Assembly (NCBI GenBank): GCA_003218525.1
Contig: QHNU01000159.1
Coordinates: 1-5,404 of the forward strand
Reading direction: 5' to 3'
Length of the DNA: 5,404 nt
From: Verrucomicrobiota bacterium
GTDB taxonomy: Bacteria; Verrucomicrobiota; Verrucomicrobiia; Chthoniobacterales; UBA10450
Below the pieces are notes generated by a model. The model was given only the letters and a program-made list of their open reading frames with translations. It made no database searches and had not been told where the DNA came from. Position numbers and translations under genes: made by a program. Shown one piece after another: positions 1-5,252 of this stretch. The stretch's first letter is position 1; each line of letters begins with the position of its first letter.

Positions 1-160
1 TGAACCCACTCCGTTCACTCCAGCTGTAACCGTAGCTATCGATTTTTGATGCGGAAGCGCTGCATAAATACTTCTCGTTTAGGGAACAAAGCGGCAACCA
101 TTTTTATTCTGACCTCGTCTTGTGAAATTTGGCACGGATACTGATAACAGAGAAAACCAA

Positions 161-352
161 GTGAGTGCACCGAAGAACAAAAAAAATGCGCCCGCCGGAG
201 AGTCAGGGAATCAAAGGCCTAAGCGCAGTAAAGATAAATTGATTCGTCTGGATGACCTGATTCCCAAACAGGACGTTACGGGCGGGCATCAATTGCTGTT
301 CGGTGTCACCGACACAACACGAACAACAAACAACCCAACAAAGAAAAACTAA
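161..352 (+). CDS. Small GG-motif peptide A (possible precursor-type peptide), hypothetical
   Basis: I do not recognise a characterised family. From the GTG at 161 the product is 63 aa. An in-frame GTG at 122 would give 76 aa, but I see no ribosome site there, whereas an AGAG stretch lies about 7-8 bases before 161; the start is uncertain. The N-terminal half is hydrophilic and basic (many Lys, Asn, Pro, Ser). A conserved-looking segment at residues 28-44 reads IRLDDLIPKQDVTGGHQ, followed by a 19-residue tail rich in Thr and Asn. There is no Cys, signal peptide or membrane segment. The next gene, one base downstream, repeats the same plan (I-x-x-x-D-L-x-P-x-x-D-x-x-G-G then H-Q-x4-V-T then Thr-rich), so this is a real coding paralogue pair rather than a chance ORF. 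The leader/GG/tail layout resembles ribosomally made peptide precursors, but this is only an inference: no modifying enzyme or exporter lies beside it. It could equally be a small intrinsically disordered protein of unrelated role. Confidence 0.7.
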   Translation: MSAPKNKKNAPAGESGNQRPKRSKDKLIRLDDLIPKQDVTGGHQLLFGVTDTTRTTNNPTKKN

Positions 353-353
353 T

Positions 354-488
354 ATGGAAGACAAGAAAAAGGAAACTATCAAAGTCCGTGACCTGAAACC
401 AACCAAGGATGCCAAAGGCGGCGGCCACCAGGCGACCCACCAGGTAACAAGGAACCAGACCACCTCAAGTACCACAAGCCAAAAGTAA
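354..488 (+). CDS. Small GG-motif peptide B, paralogue of the upstream peptide, hypothetical
   Basis: A 44-aa, highly polar product starting at ATG 354. The upstream stop and this start are arranged TAA-T-ATG, so translation is probably coupled and the two genes form one transcript. Extending the frame back to 303 only reads through the upstream gene, so the ATG is preferred. Residues 9-26 carry I-K-V-R-D-L-K-P-T-K-D-A-K-G-G-G-H-Q, aligning with residues 28-44 of peptide A with a single extra Gly. The tail keeps the H-Q-x4-V-T spacing and then becomes almost pure Thr/Ser/Gln/Asn. There is no Cys or hydrophobic segment. The first ~21 residues are charged (Lys/Glu/Asp) like a leader, and the part after the glycines is uncharged and hydroxyl-rich like a core. 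That would fit a modified or secreted peptide, but no maturation enzyme is visible here. The intrinsic terminator begins 16 bases after the stop. Confidence 0.72.
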   Translation: MEDKKKETIKVRDLKPTKDAKGGGHQATHQVTRNQTTSSTTSQK

Positions 489-504
489 CGATAGGATTAA
501 AGAG

Positions 505-539
505 CCGCACCGTGGTCTGATCCCGTGGTGCGGTTTTTT
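505..539 (+). terminator. Rho-independent terminator of the peptide A-B operon
   Basis: An 11-bp stem (505-515 with 523-533, two G-T wobbles) closes a 7-base loop and is followed by six T at 534-539. It begins 16 bases after the stop of peptide B, so it ends the two-gene transcript. The other strand lacks a comparable T run after the stem, so it mainly serves the plus strand. It lies between two convergent genes. Confidence 0.93.
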
Positions 540-619
540 ATGTACGGGTTGACGGTCGTACCTATGAACTCAAGATCAGGGCTATGCAGTGCAAGCTGGA
601 GGGTTCCTTGGGGCTGATC

Positions 620-1402
620 CTACTGTAGCGCGGCCGCTTCTTGGTCGCGACCTTCGAGCTCGAGCACCATGCGACGGATATGCTTGTAATCTTGATGAGG
701 CACAAGCCGGTGGAGACTTTCCTCCGACTCGCCCCATCGCAGAATCTGAATTTGTTCGTCACGCGCGCCCCATGCGTTCATCTGGCTGGGCGTGGCCATA
801 TACAAATCGATGGTATTTCTGCCCGCCAGCGCCCACCCATAATCATCTACGCGATAGATTTGACCGGTCGAAAGCAGCCGGAAAGTGGTCCCCGCTGGCC
901 ACCGCGCCCAGTCCGCCGCCGCGCTGCCGATTTTCGGCGGTTGCGGCTTGCTCACGACTACACGCTTGCCGCGAACAATTCTTACCACTCGTTCGGTTTT
1001 CACTGATCGTGACGAAATGCGTGTGGCTCGTCGCACCGGCTTTTCAGAATCGTCGTTCATGGTGAATGGCTGAAGCCCACCGGAATAGGACGCGCGTCGA
1101 TAATCGGATTGTTCTTCCAAGCCAAGTGTCAGCGGACGCGCGCTATTTTCGGCTCGATGAATAGGCGGCCCGGCAACTTGGAGTTCGCCGCCAAGTGCAT
1201 TGTGATTGGTGTATTGGAGATGATCGGATTCGGTGTGCGTGTAAGCGGTGGTACGCACAGTTTGAAAATCAGTTTTGGCGATGGGCCGCTCGTAAGCAGG
1301 CAATGCGCGCGTCGTCTTTGTGGTCCCGCAGGAAGAGAGAAGAACGACGGCGGAAACGGCAATTGCCGCGACGATCAACGATCGAAATTCCACGTCTTTC
1401 AC
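620..1402 (-). CDS. 3D-domain lipoprotein (MltA/YuiC-type double-psi barrel domain)
   Basis: A predicted envelope lipoprotein. With the GTG at 1402 it is 260 aa. The frame stays open to a TTG at 1426 and has another GTG at 1393, and none has a clear ribosome site. I prefer 1402 because it gives a short Lys/Arg-bearing n-region. The start runs into a hydrophobic stretch ending in a lipobox L-S-S-C (Cys25), so it should be lipidated and anchored in a membrane. The 3D domain, named for three conserved aspartates, is recognisable in pieces: T-A-Y-T-H-T-E at about 52-58, then A-D-W-A-R-W-P-A-G-T at about 163-172, V-D-D-Y-G at about 185-189, and I-D-L-Y-M at about 198-202, then W-G-x-R. This fold occurs in MltA lytic transglycosylases and related cell-wall proteins, so a peptidoglycan-linked role is likely but the activity is unproven. 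Odd: about 105 residues, with a basic K/R/V-rich stretch, separate the first block from the second. It diverges from kbl. Confidence 0.85.
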   Translation of the reverse strand: MKDVEFRSLIVAAIAVSAVVLLSSCGTTKTTRALPAYERPIAKTDFQTVRTTAYTHTESDHLQYTNHNALGGELQVAGPPIHRAENSARPLTLGLEEQSDYRRASYSGGLQPFTMNDDSEKPVRRATRISSRSVKTERVVRIVRGKRVVVSKPQPPKIGSAAADWARWPAGTTFRLLSTGQIYRVDDYGWALAGRNTIDLYMATPSQMNAWGARDEQIQILRWGESEESLHRLVPHQDYKHIRRMVLELEGRDQEAAALQ

Positions 1403-1416
1403 GCTAATAGCGCGAG

Positions 1417-1426
1417 TTGTTAACAA
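1417..1426. promoter_or_regulatory. Perfect 10-bp palindrome in the divergent intergenic region
   Basis: TTGTTAACAA is its own reverse complement. It sits 15 bases upstream of the preferred lipoprotein start, between that gene and the divergent kbl. It could be an operator, but a 10-bp palindrome can arise by chance in an AT-rich spacer. No clear -35/-10 pair could be assigned on either strand. Confidence 0.25.
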
Positions 1427-1500
1427 TTATTCACAAATCAGGCAAATCCATTTTTCTCGAAATTTGGGTGCCACCAAGCCACCATCACGATCGGGTATTT

Positions 1501-1517
1501 AACCGGCCTCGCCGGTT
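1501..1517 (+). other. Short hairpin in the kbl upstream region
   Basis: AACCGGC-CTC-GCCGGTT forms a 7-bp stem with a 3-base loop about 90 bases before the kbl start. No T run follows it in either direction, so it is not a terminator. It may lie in the 5' leader of kbl, but no riboswitch or attenuator structure could be recognised around it. Confidence 0.35.
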
Positions 1518-1598
1518 TCCCAATCGTTGTTCTTCTTCGCTTCCTGGTTTCCCGTTTTCCCGATTCGTTTTTCTAATCCACCAAAATCTGCATAGTCT

Positions 1599-1602
1599 GG
1601 AG
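1599..1602 (+). promoter_or_regulatory. Ribosome binding site deciding the kbl start
   Basis: GGAG lies 6 bases before the ATG at 1609. It fixes the kbl start there rather than at the in-frame upstream codon at 1417, whose 64-residue extension is unlike any Kbl. Confidence 0.8.
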
Positions 1603-1608
1603 CCAATC

Positions 1609-2796
1609 ATGCTCGCCGAATTCGATCAACAACTCACACGCACGCTCGAAGAAATTCGTTCCCACGGCCTCTACAAAACCGAACGCATCATTACTACGCC
1701 GCAGAACGCACATATCGCCGTCGCCGACGGCAAACGCGTTCTTAACATGTGCGCAAACAATTATCTCGGCTTGGCCGATCACCCGGCCCTGATCGCTGCT
1801 GCGAAGGAAGCTCTCGACACGCGCGGCTTCGGCATGGCCAGCGTTCGCTTTATTTGCGGGACGCAAGACATTCACAAGGAATTGGAGAGCGCGCTGACCA
1901 AATTCCTCGGCACTGAAGACACCATCCTTTACCCAAGTGCATTCGATGCCAATGGCGGGCTTTTCGAAACGCTGCTCGCCGATCAAGACGCAGTCATTTC
2001 GGACGAACTCAATCACGCGAGCATCATTGATGGTATCCGACTCTGCAAAGCGCAACGCTATCGTTACAAGCACAACGACATGGCCGATCTGGAGACGAAA
2101 CTGCGCGATGCCGGCAGCGCGCGAGTGAAACTAATCGCGACCGATGGCTGCTTTTCGATGGATGGAACCATTGCCGAGCTCGGTGCGATTTGTCAGCTGG
2201 CCGAGAAATACAATGCGCTGACCATGATCGACGACGCCCACGCCACGGGCTTTCTCGGTAAGATCGGACGCGGCACGCACGAATTTCGCGGAGTGATGGG
2301 ACGGATTGACATTATCACTGGCACGCTCGGCAAGGCGCTCGGTGGGGCCAGTGGGGGGTTTACCAGCGCGCGCAAACACATCGTCGAATTGCTTCGGCAA
2401 CGATCGCGGCCGTATCTTTTTTCCAATAGTGTCGCGCCCCACATCGTTGCCGCCACCTTGAAAGCGCTCGAACTATTGACCGCGTCGACCGAGCTCCGAG
2501 ATAAACTCGAGAAAAATACTAAATATTTTCGAGCCGCGCTAACGGAGCGTGGCCTGAGCATTAAGCCAGGCATCCATCCAATTGTGCCCATCATGATCGG
2601 CGATGCCGCTAAATCACAGAAGTTCGCCGCGCGCATGCTGGAGAAAGGCGTTTACGTGATCGGATTCTTTTATCCGGTCGTCCCGCAGGGCACGGCCCGC
2701 GTCCGGACGCAAGTCAGTGCGGCGCATTCACAGGAGGATTTGGAGTTCGCGGTGAACGCATTTGCCGAAACGAATCAAGAGCTGAAGGAATTGTAG
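1609..2796 (+). CDS. kbl: 2-amino-3-ketobutyrate CoA ligase (glycine C-acetyltransferase)
   Basis: A PLP-dependent enzyme of the alpha-oxoamine synthase family. It cleaves 2-amino-3-ketobutyrate with CoA to glycine and acetyl-CoA, the second step of threonine breakdown after threonine dehydrogenase, and acts in the cytosol. The 395-aa length matches E. coli Kbl (398 aa), and the sequence follows it closely throughout. Blocks seen: N-N-Y-L-G-L at 50-55, R-F-I-C-G-T-Q-D at 80-87, S-D-E-L-N-H-A-S-I-I-D-G at 131-142 (His136 stacks on PLP), I-D-D-A-H-A-T-G at 207-214 (Asp208 and His211 contact the cofactor), and G-T-L-G-K-A-L-G-G at 238-246 with Lys242 as the PLP Schiff-base lysine. R-P-Y-L-F-S-N-S and the C-terminal R-V-R-T-Q-x-S-A-A-H are also present, so it should be active. 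The ATG at 1609 has a good ribosome site. No tdh gene adjoins it in this window. Its TAG stop lies inside the left end of a repeat element, so its C-terminus may have been set by that insertion. Confidence 0.97.
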   Translation: MLAEFDQQLTRTLEEIRSHGLYKTERIITTPQNAHIAVADGKRVLNMCANNYLGLADHPALIAAAKEALDTRGFGMASVRFICGTQDIHKELESALTKFLGTEDTILYPSAFDANGGLFETLLADQDAVISDELNHASIIDGIRLCKAQRYRYKHNDMADLETKLRDAGSARVKLIATDGCFSMDGTIAELGAICQLAEKYNALTMIDDAHATGFLGKIGRGTHEFRGVMGRIDIITGTLGKALGGASGGFTSARKHIVELLRQRSRPYLFSNSVAPHIVAATLKALELLTASTELRDKLEKNTKYFRAALTERGLSIKPGIHPIVPIMIGDAAKSQKFAARMLEKGVYVIGFFYPVVPQGTARVRTQVSAAHSQEDLEFAVNAFAETNQELKEL

Positions 2797-2916
2797 CGGC
2801 AGCCGTATCGGCTGCAGAATCAGACATTGCGACCGCCTCCGTCGGTCGGACGGACTCGTCCTGTGGCAGGCCGGCCACAGAAATAAAGGATGCGGGCGGC
2901 ACCGCCCGCCGCTACA
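2792..2916. repeat. 125-bp palindrome-rich element with 9-bp terminal inverted repeats
   Basis: The ends are TGTAGCGGC (2792-2800) and GCCGCTACA (2908-2916), perfect inverted copies. Inside are four hairpins: 2799-2815 (7-bp stem), 2838-2854 (6 bp), 2861-2880 (7 bp) and 2892-2909 (8 bp). It has no coding capacity. This looks like a REP/MITE-type non-autonomous repeat made of stacked palindromic units. The left end supplies the TAG stop of kbl, and the right end stops 9 bases short of the next start codon. A shorter element with the same outer TGTAGCG/CGCTACA ends lies at 5147-5224. Transcribed, it could fold strongly and lower read-through from kbl into the next gene. Confidence 0.75.
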
Positions 2917-2925
2917 GAAGAAGTC

Positions 2926-3195
2926 ATGCTTTACATGGTGATTGAGCGCTTCAAAGTGGACGCGTCTCACATTTATCTGCGACTGCGCGAGAAAGGTCGC
3001 ATGATGCCGGCGGGCCTCGAATACATCTCCAGTTGGATCGATCTCGATCTCAAAACTTGCTACCAACTAATGCAGACCAAAGACGAGTCGCTATTCGCGC
3101 CCTGGACTCAGAATTGGAAAGACTTGATCGAGTTCGAAATCGTGACCGTCCGCACGTCAGCCGAAACGGCCCGGGTCGTTGCCTCAGCTAATTAA
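2926..3195 (+). CDS. DUF3303-like small protein
   Basis: An 89-aa soluble protein of unknown function. It starts M-L-Y-M-V-I-E-R-F, then K-G-R-M-M-P-A-G-L-E-Y at about 23-33, S-S-W-I-D at 35-39, and ends with a W-x-x-N-W-x-D-L-I-E-F-E-I-V block at about 60-73. I match this layout from memory to the DUF3303 family, small ferredoxin-like alpha/beta proteins with no assigned reaction; a profile search is needed to confirm it. ATG 2926 is chosen because the conserved M-L-Y-M-V-I begins there. The in-frame ATG at 2890 lies inside the repeat element and would add 12 repeat-encoded residues. A purine-rich GAAGAAG lies just upstream as a weak ribosome site. There is no signal peptide or membrane segment. 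Its TAA stop overlaps the stop of the convergent cupin gene. Confidence 0.8.
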   Translation: MLYMVIERFKVDASHIYLRLREKGRMMPAGLEYISSWIDLDLKTCYQLMQTKDESLFAPWTQNWKDLIEFEIVTVRTSAETARVVASAN

Positions 3196-3539
3196 TTGCC
3201 AGGACGTGCTTGCTTGTCTTTCGCGAGATATTCGTCCCGCGGCGGACTGAACGTATCGACAACGCGTGTCGCCTCAATCGTTTCCACGCCGTGCGGCACG
3301 TTGCTGCCGAGGTAAAACGAATCGCCGGCTGCAAGTTCATGCGGAACTCCGTCGACGAACAATTTCATCCGGCCTGACAGAATGTGTACGATTTGCTCCT
3401 GCGCATGCTTGTGTTCGGGCATCCGGCTCCCGGGATCTAGGTGGGCGATCATCTGATACATGGTGCGACCGTGCACAAGGGTTTGGCGACGGATTCCGGG
3501 ACAGATTTCAATCCAGGGATTTTTCATAGCTTCTTTCAT
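3192..3539 (-). CDS. Single-domain cupin protein
   Basis: A small cytosolic beta-barrel protein, 115 aa from ATG 3539. The frame stays open to a TTG at 3557, and a second ATG at 3527 is also possible. A GAAGG sequence lies about 11 bases upstream of 3539. Cupin motif 1 is visible as P-G-S-R-M-P-E-H-K-H-A-Q-E-Q-I-V-H-I-L-S-G at about 36-56, giving metal ligands His43, His45 and Gln49 (or Glu48). Motif 2 is G-D-S-F-Y-L-G-S-N-V-P-H at about 72-83, with His83 as the fourth ligand. This fits a metal-binding cupin of the kind found in dioxygenases, isomerases and sugar or small-molecule sensors; the substrate cannot be read. A remnant of the ATP-grasp gene end, with its stop codon, lies 14 bases upstream, so this was probably the downstream gene of that operon. 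It ends in a 4-base overlap (TTAA) with the DUF3303-like gene. Confidence 0.9.
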   Translation of the reverse strand: MKEAMKNPWIEICPGIRRQTLVHGRTMYQMIAHLDPGSRMPEHKHAQEQIVHILSGRMKLFVDGVPHELAAGDSFYLGSNVPHGVETIEATRVVDTFSPPRDEYLAKDKQARPGN

Positions 3540-3553
3540 GTGTGAAATCACCT

Positions 3554-3635
3554 TCAACGTTCATGCAATGCGATGCTCGAGCCAACCCACGTCTTATCTT
3601 TATTGAAATCCACACCCATCATTTTGCCTGACTCT
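3554..3635 (-). pseudogene. Duplicated 3' end of the ATP-grasp gene, upstream of the cupin
   Basis: The stretch 3561-3634 matches 3870-3944 with three substitutions and one single-base indel, an offset of 309 bases. On the minus strand it would encode K-M-M-G-V-D-F-N-K-D-K-T-W-V-G-S-S-I-A-L-H-E-R followed at once by TGA (3556-3554), 14 bases before the cupin ATG. The complete gene instead continues H-E-R-C-T before its stop. The indel lies at the upstream edge of the copy, which cannot be translated on its own. The copy next to the cupin may preserve the original gene end. Confidence 0.85.
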
Positions 3636-3640
3636 TTTGT

Positions 3641-3677
3641 GTCATCCTGAGCGAAGCGTAGCGGAGTCGAAGGATCT
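3641..3677. repeat. Dispersed repeat, CCTGAGCGAAG...GTCGAAGG type, copy 1
   Basis: Contains the core CCTGAGCGAAG and GTCGAAGG, here separated by nine extra bases (CGTAGCGGA), flanked by GTCAT and ATCT. The same core recurs at 3800-3818. Repeats of this form are common between genes in many bacterial genomes. No gene is visible here. Confidence 0.7.
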
Positions 3678-3761
3678 CTTGCTCTATTTCGGATGCAAGT
3701 AATCAGAGATTGACTCGTTCGCTTCCCGCTCACTCGGCCTCATGGCCTGCCCGTCTATGTC

Positions 3762-3778
3762 GCGGCTTCCCTAGCCGC
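3762..3778. repeat. Small hairpin inside the repeat cluster
   Basis: GCGGCT-TCCCT-AGCCGC forms a 6-bp perfect stem with a 5-base loop, between the two dispersed repeat copies. No T run follows on either strand. It is probably part of the repeat cluster, not a terminator. Confidence 0.45.
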
Positions 3779-3792
3779 TCCATTCCTCGACG

Positions 3793-3832
3793 GAGCCTGT
3801 CCTGAGCGAAGTCGAAGGGCTCGGAATGACAA
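3793..3832. repeat. Dispersed repeat, CCTGAGCGAAGTCGAAGG type, copy 2
   Basis: The core CCTGAGCGAAGTCGAAGG is bounded by GAGCC and GGCTC, which are inverted copies, so the unit can fold. It is followed by GGAATGACA, the usual flank of this repeat type. Read on the minus strand it gives the tell-tale F-D-F-A-Q-D-R peptide often seen in falsely called ORFs. Together with copy 1 it occupies most of the gene-free stretch between the cupin and ATP-grasp genes. Confidence 0.75.
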
Positions 3833-3856
3833 GAACAGGTACGTCCAAGACCGTCA

Positions 3857-5050
3857 TCAAGTGCATCGCTCATGCAATGCGATGCTCGAGCCGACCCAGG
3901 TTTTATCTTTATTGAAATCCACACCCATCATTTTGCCCTGACTCATTCGCACAAGATTGTTCACCAGCGTCGGCTCGTCATCGTTTGGCCAAACAAACAT
4001 CATCCGGATTTCCGCTTTTGATTTTTGACCATCCGGCGTGGGCACGAACTCGGCATATTGGACTTTTTTTTGCAGAATCCATTCGTGCGGCTTGCTTAGG
4101 GCAGTCAGTTTTTCGCGCGTTGGTTCCATATCCACGCCTAAGCCCGCGAAGGAATAGAGCGGTTTCAGAACATAATTTCTCAGGGGCTCCCCCGATGGAA
4201 ATTCATCCGCGAAGTAAGCTGCCGATGTGCGCTCGGTTTTGAGGAAAGGGAGCGAATGCTTGCTGATCCGGAAATACCAATTGGGATGGCCGACCCAAAC
4301 GACGTCCAATTCATCCTGAAAACGGAAAGGCAACGGCAGGTCCGGCCGGCGCAGTAGCTCATCGAAAATGACCCGGTTGTAGATCCGCTCTATCTGCACC
4401 TCGTGTCCATCCCGGCGATAGAATAATTGCCGTCCATGTTTAATAATGTCCGTCACGCTGACCGATCGGATGCCCAGCAATGACTCGGTGCAGGCAAAAT
4501 CAATCCGGGTCTTTTGTTTGTCGGGCTCGATTTCCAGCAAGATCACATTCTCCGGCGCCGAATCGCCCATGACCGTGGTGCGCAAAAGTTCGATATAATC
4601 GTCATCGCGCATTCCACCGAAAGACGAGGTCCAGTTCTGCGGGATGGCAGGATAAGCGCGACGCAAACAACCGAGCAGCAACAATTGAAAGCCAAACAGG
4701 CTGGGGAACGCCTGGAGTTCGATTAAGCGCGGGACGAGACGCGTTCCTTCCGCGCAAATCCCGAAGTCCACCACCAGGAAGTTTGGGTGCGACGACTCAT
4801 TGGGAACTTCTAATCCTTTTGGAATCGCATTGCGTGCGTGCTGGCTGAAGCCTGGGGTCCGCGTTTGCGCGACGATTTCGTTGGCCGCTCGGACGACTTC
4901 ATCCCGGAATTCGCTTGTCAGAAAGATCGGCGTTTCCGAAAGCCGAAAATCGGCCGGCCACTTTTCGCTTTCATTCACGCAGCGTAAAAGTGCGGCGTAT
5001 TTCTCCAGCGCGAAGTCGGTATTGAATTTTGAGCGAAGGCGAAAATCCAT
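3857..5050 (-). CDS. Uncharacterised ATP-grasp-like protein (glutathionylspermidine-synthase-like fold)
   Basis: A 397-aa cytosolic protein with no signal peptide or membrane segment, starting at ATG 5050; no clear ribosome site is visible. The C-terminal third looks like an ATP-grasp nucleotide site: N-Y-V-L-K-P-L-Y-S-F-A-G-L-G-V at 292-306 (Lys296 and the Gly-rich loop), W-I-L-Q-K-K-V at 324-330, A-E-I-R-M-M-F-V-W at 346-354, and L-V-R-M-S-Q-G-K at 366-373. Earlier blocks are V-V-D-F-G-I at 93-98, L-I-E-L-Q-A-F-P at 109-116 (like the acidic I-E-x-N/Q-x-x-P block of that superfamily), I-Y-N-R-V-I-F-D-E-L at 223-232, and G-H-P-N-W-Y-F-R-I-S-K at 254-264. ATP-grasp enzymes join a carboxylate to an amine, thiol or similar group through an acyl-phosphate; the substrates here are unknown. 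The assignment is from motifs only. It lies downstream of an aminopeptidase and was probably once directly upstream of the cupin. Its last two residues differ from the duplicated gene end, suggesting a rebuilt C-terminus. Confidence 0.82.
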   Translation of the reverse strand: MDFRLRSKFNTDFALEKYAALLRCVNESEKWPADFRLSETPIFLTSEFRDEVVRAANEIVAQTRTPGFSQHARNAIPKGLEVPNESSHPNFLVVDFGICAEGTRLVPRLIELQAFPSLFGFQLLLLGCLRRAYPAIPQNWTSSFGGMRDDDYIELLRTTVMGDSAPENVILLEIEPDKQKTRIDFACTESLLGIRSVSVTDIIKHGRQLFYRRDGHEVQIERIYNRVIFDELLRRPDLPLPFRFQDELDVVWVGHPNWYFRISKHSLPFLKTERTSAAYFADEFPSGEPLRNYVLKPLYSFAGLGVDMEPTREKLTALSKPHEWILQKKVQYAEFVPTPDGQKSKAEIRMMFVWPNDDEPTLVNNLVRMSQGKMMGVDFNKDKTWVGSSIALHERCT

Positions 5051-5090
5051 TAAGCGCTGGTCGTCGGGCGGTGACGCTCAGATCACGGAG

Positions 5091-5100
5091 TAACGCGTTA
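5091..5100. promoter_or_regulatory. 10-bp palindrome upstream of the ATP-grasp gene
   Basis: TAACGCGTTA is a perfect palindrome 41 bases upstream of the ATP-grasp start codon. It could be a regulator site, but no promoter boxes can be tied to it and chance is a fair alternative. Confidence 0.2.
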
Positions 5101-5146
5101 GATCATCGTAGATACGCCTGTCGATCGCAAACGATGCCGTTGGCGT

Positions 5147-5224
5147 TGTAGCGTGCGCTTGCCTGCTCGCGAATGCTTCGGAGTCCTCAGCGCAATTCAG
5201 TCCGCTGTGACAGCTGACGCTACA
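5147..5224. repeat. 78-bp element with TGTAGCGT/ACGCTACA terminal inverted repeats
   Basis: TGTAGCGT (5147-5154) and ACGCTACA (5217-5224) are perfect inverted ends. The interior differs from the 2792-2916 element but also holds a short palindrome near one end (GCTGT-G-ACAGC). The shared seven outer bases suggest the two belong to one class of non-autonomous repeats. It lies in the 202-base spacer between the aminopeptidase and ATP-grasp genes, where it may act on the transcript. The rest of the spacer shows no gene. Confidence 0.6.
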
Positions 5225-5252
5225 GCAGCGCAAGTCGCGCAAAACTTCGGGA

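Noticed and set aside
1..121. Promoter or gene end at the left edge
   Set aside because: TTGATG near 46 and AT-rich CATAAAT near 63 are too close together for a standard -35/-10 pair. No coding frame with recognisable content was seen.
624..631. Third TGTAGCG repeat end near the lipoprotein stop
   Set aside because: No inverted partner GCGCTACA is found within 200 bases on either side, so it is probably a chance match in the last codons.
589..1065. 158-aa plus-strand ORF
   Set aside because: It is antisense to the 3D-domain lipoprotein, whose lipobox and Asp motifs show the minus strand is the coding one.
1417..1608. 64-residue N-terminal extension of kbl
   Set aside because: The conserved Kbl sequence begins at the ATG at 1609, which has a GGAG site 6 bases upstream. 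The extension has no resemblance to the family.
2890..2925. Upstream ATG for the DUF3303-like gene
   Set aside because: It lies inside the repeat element and adds residues from a palindrome. The family-like sequence starts at 2926.
3730..3924. 64-aa minus-strand ORF with F-D-F-A-Q-D-R
   Set aside because: It is a chance translation of the dispersed repeat plus the antisense-shifted end of the ATP-grasp gene, with no independent coding signal.
161..5050. Graspetide-type system: ATP-grasp enzyme acting on the GG-motif peptides
   Set aside because: The enzyme is over 3 kb away on the other strand with unrelated genes between. It resembles glutathionylspermidine-synthase-like rather than RimK-like macrocyclases, and the peptides lack the known graspetide core motifs.
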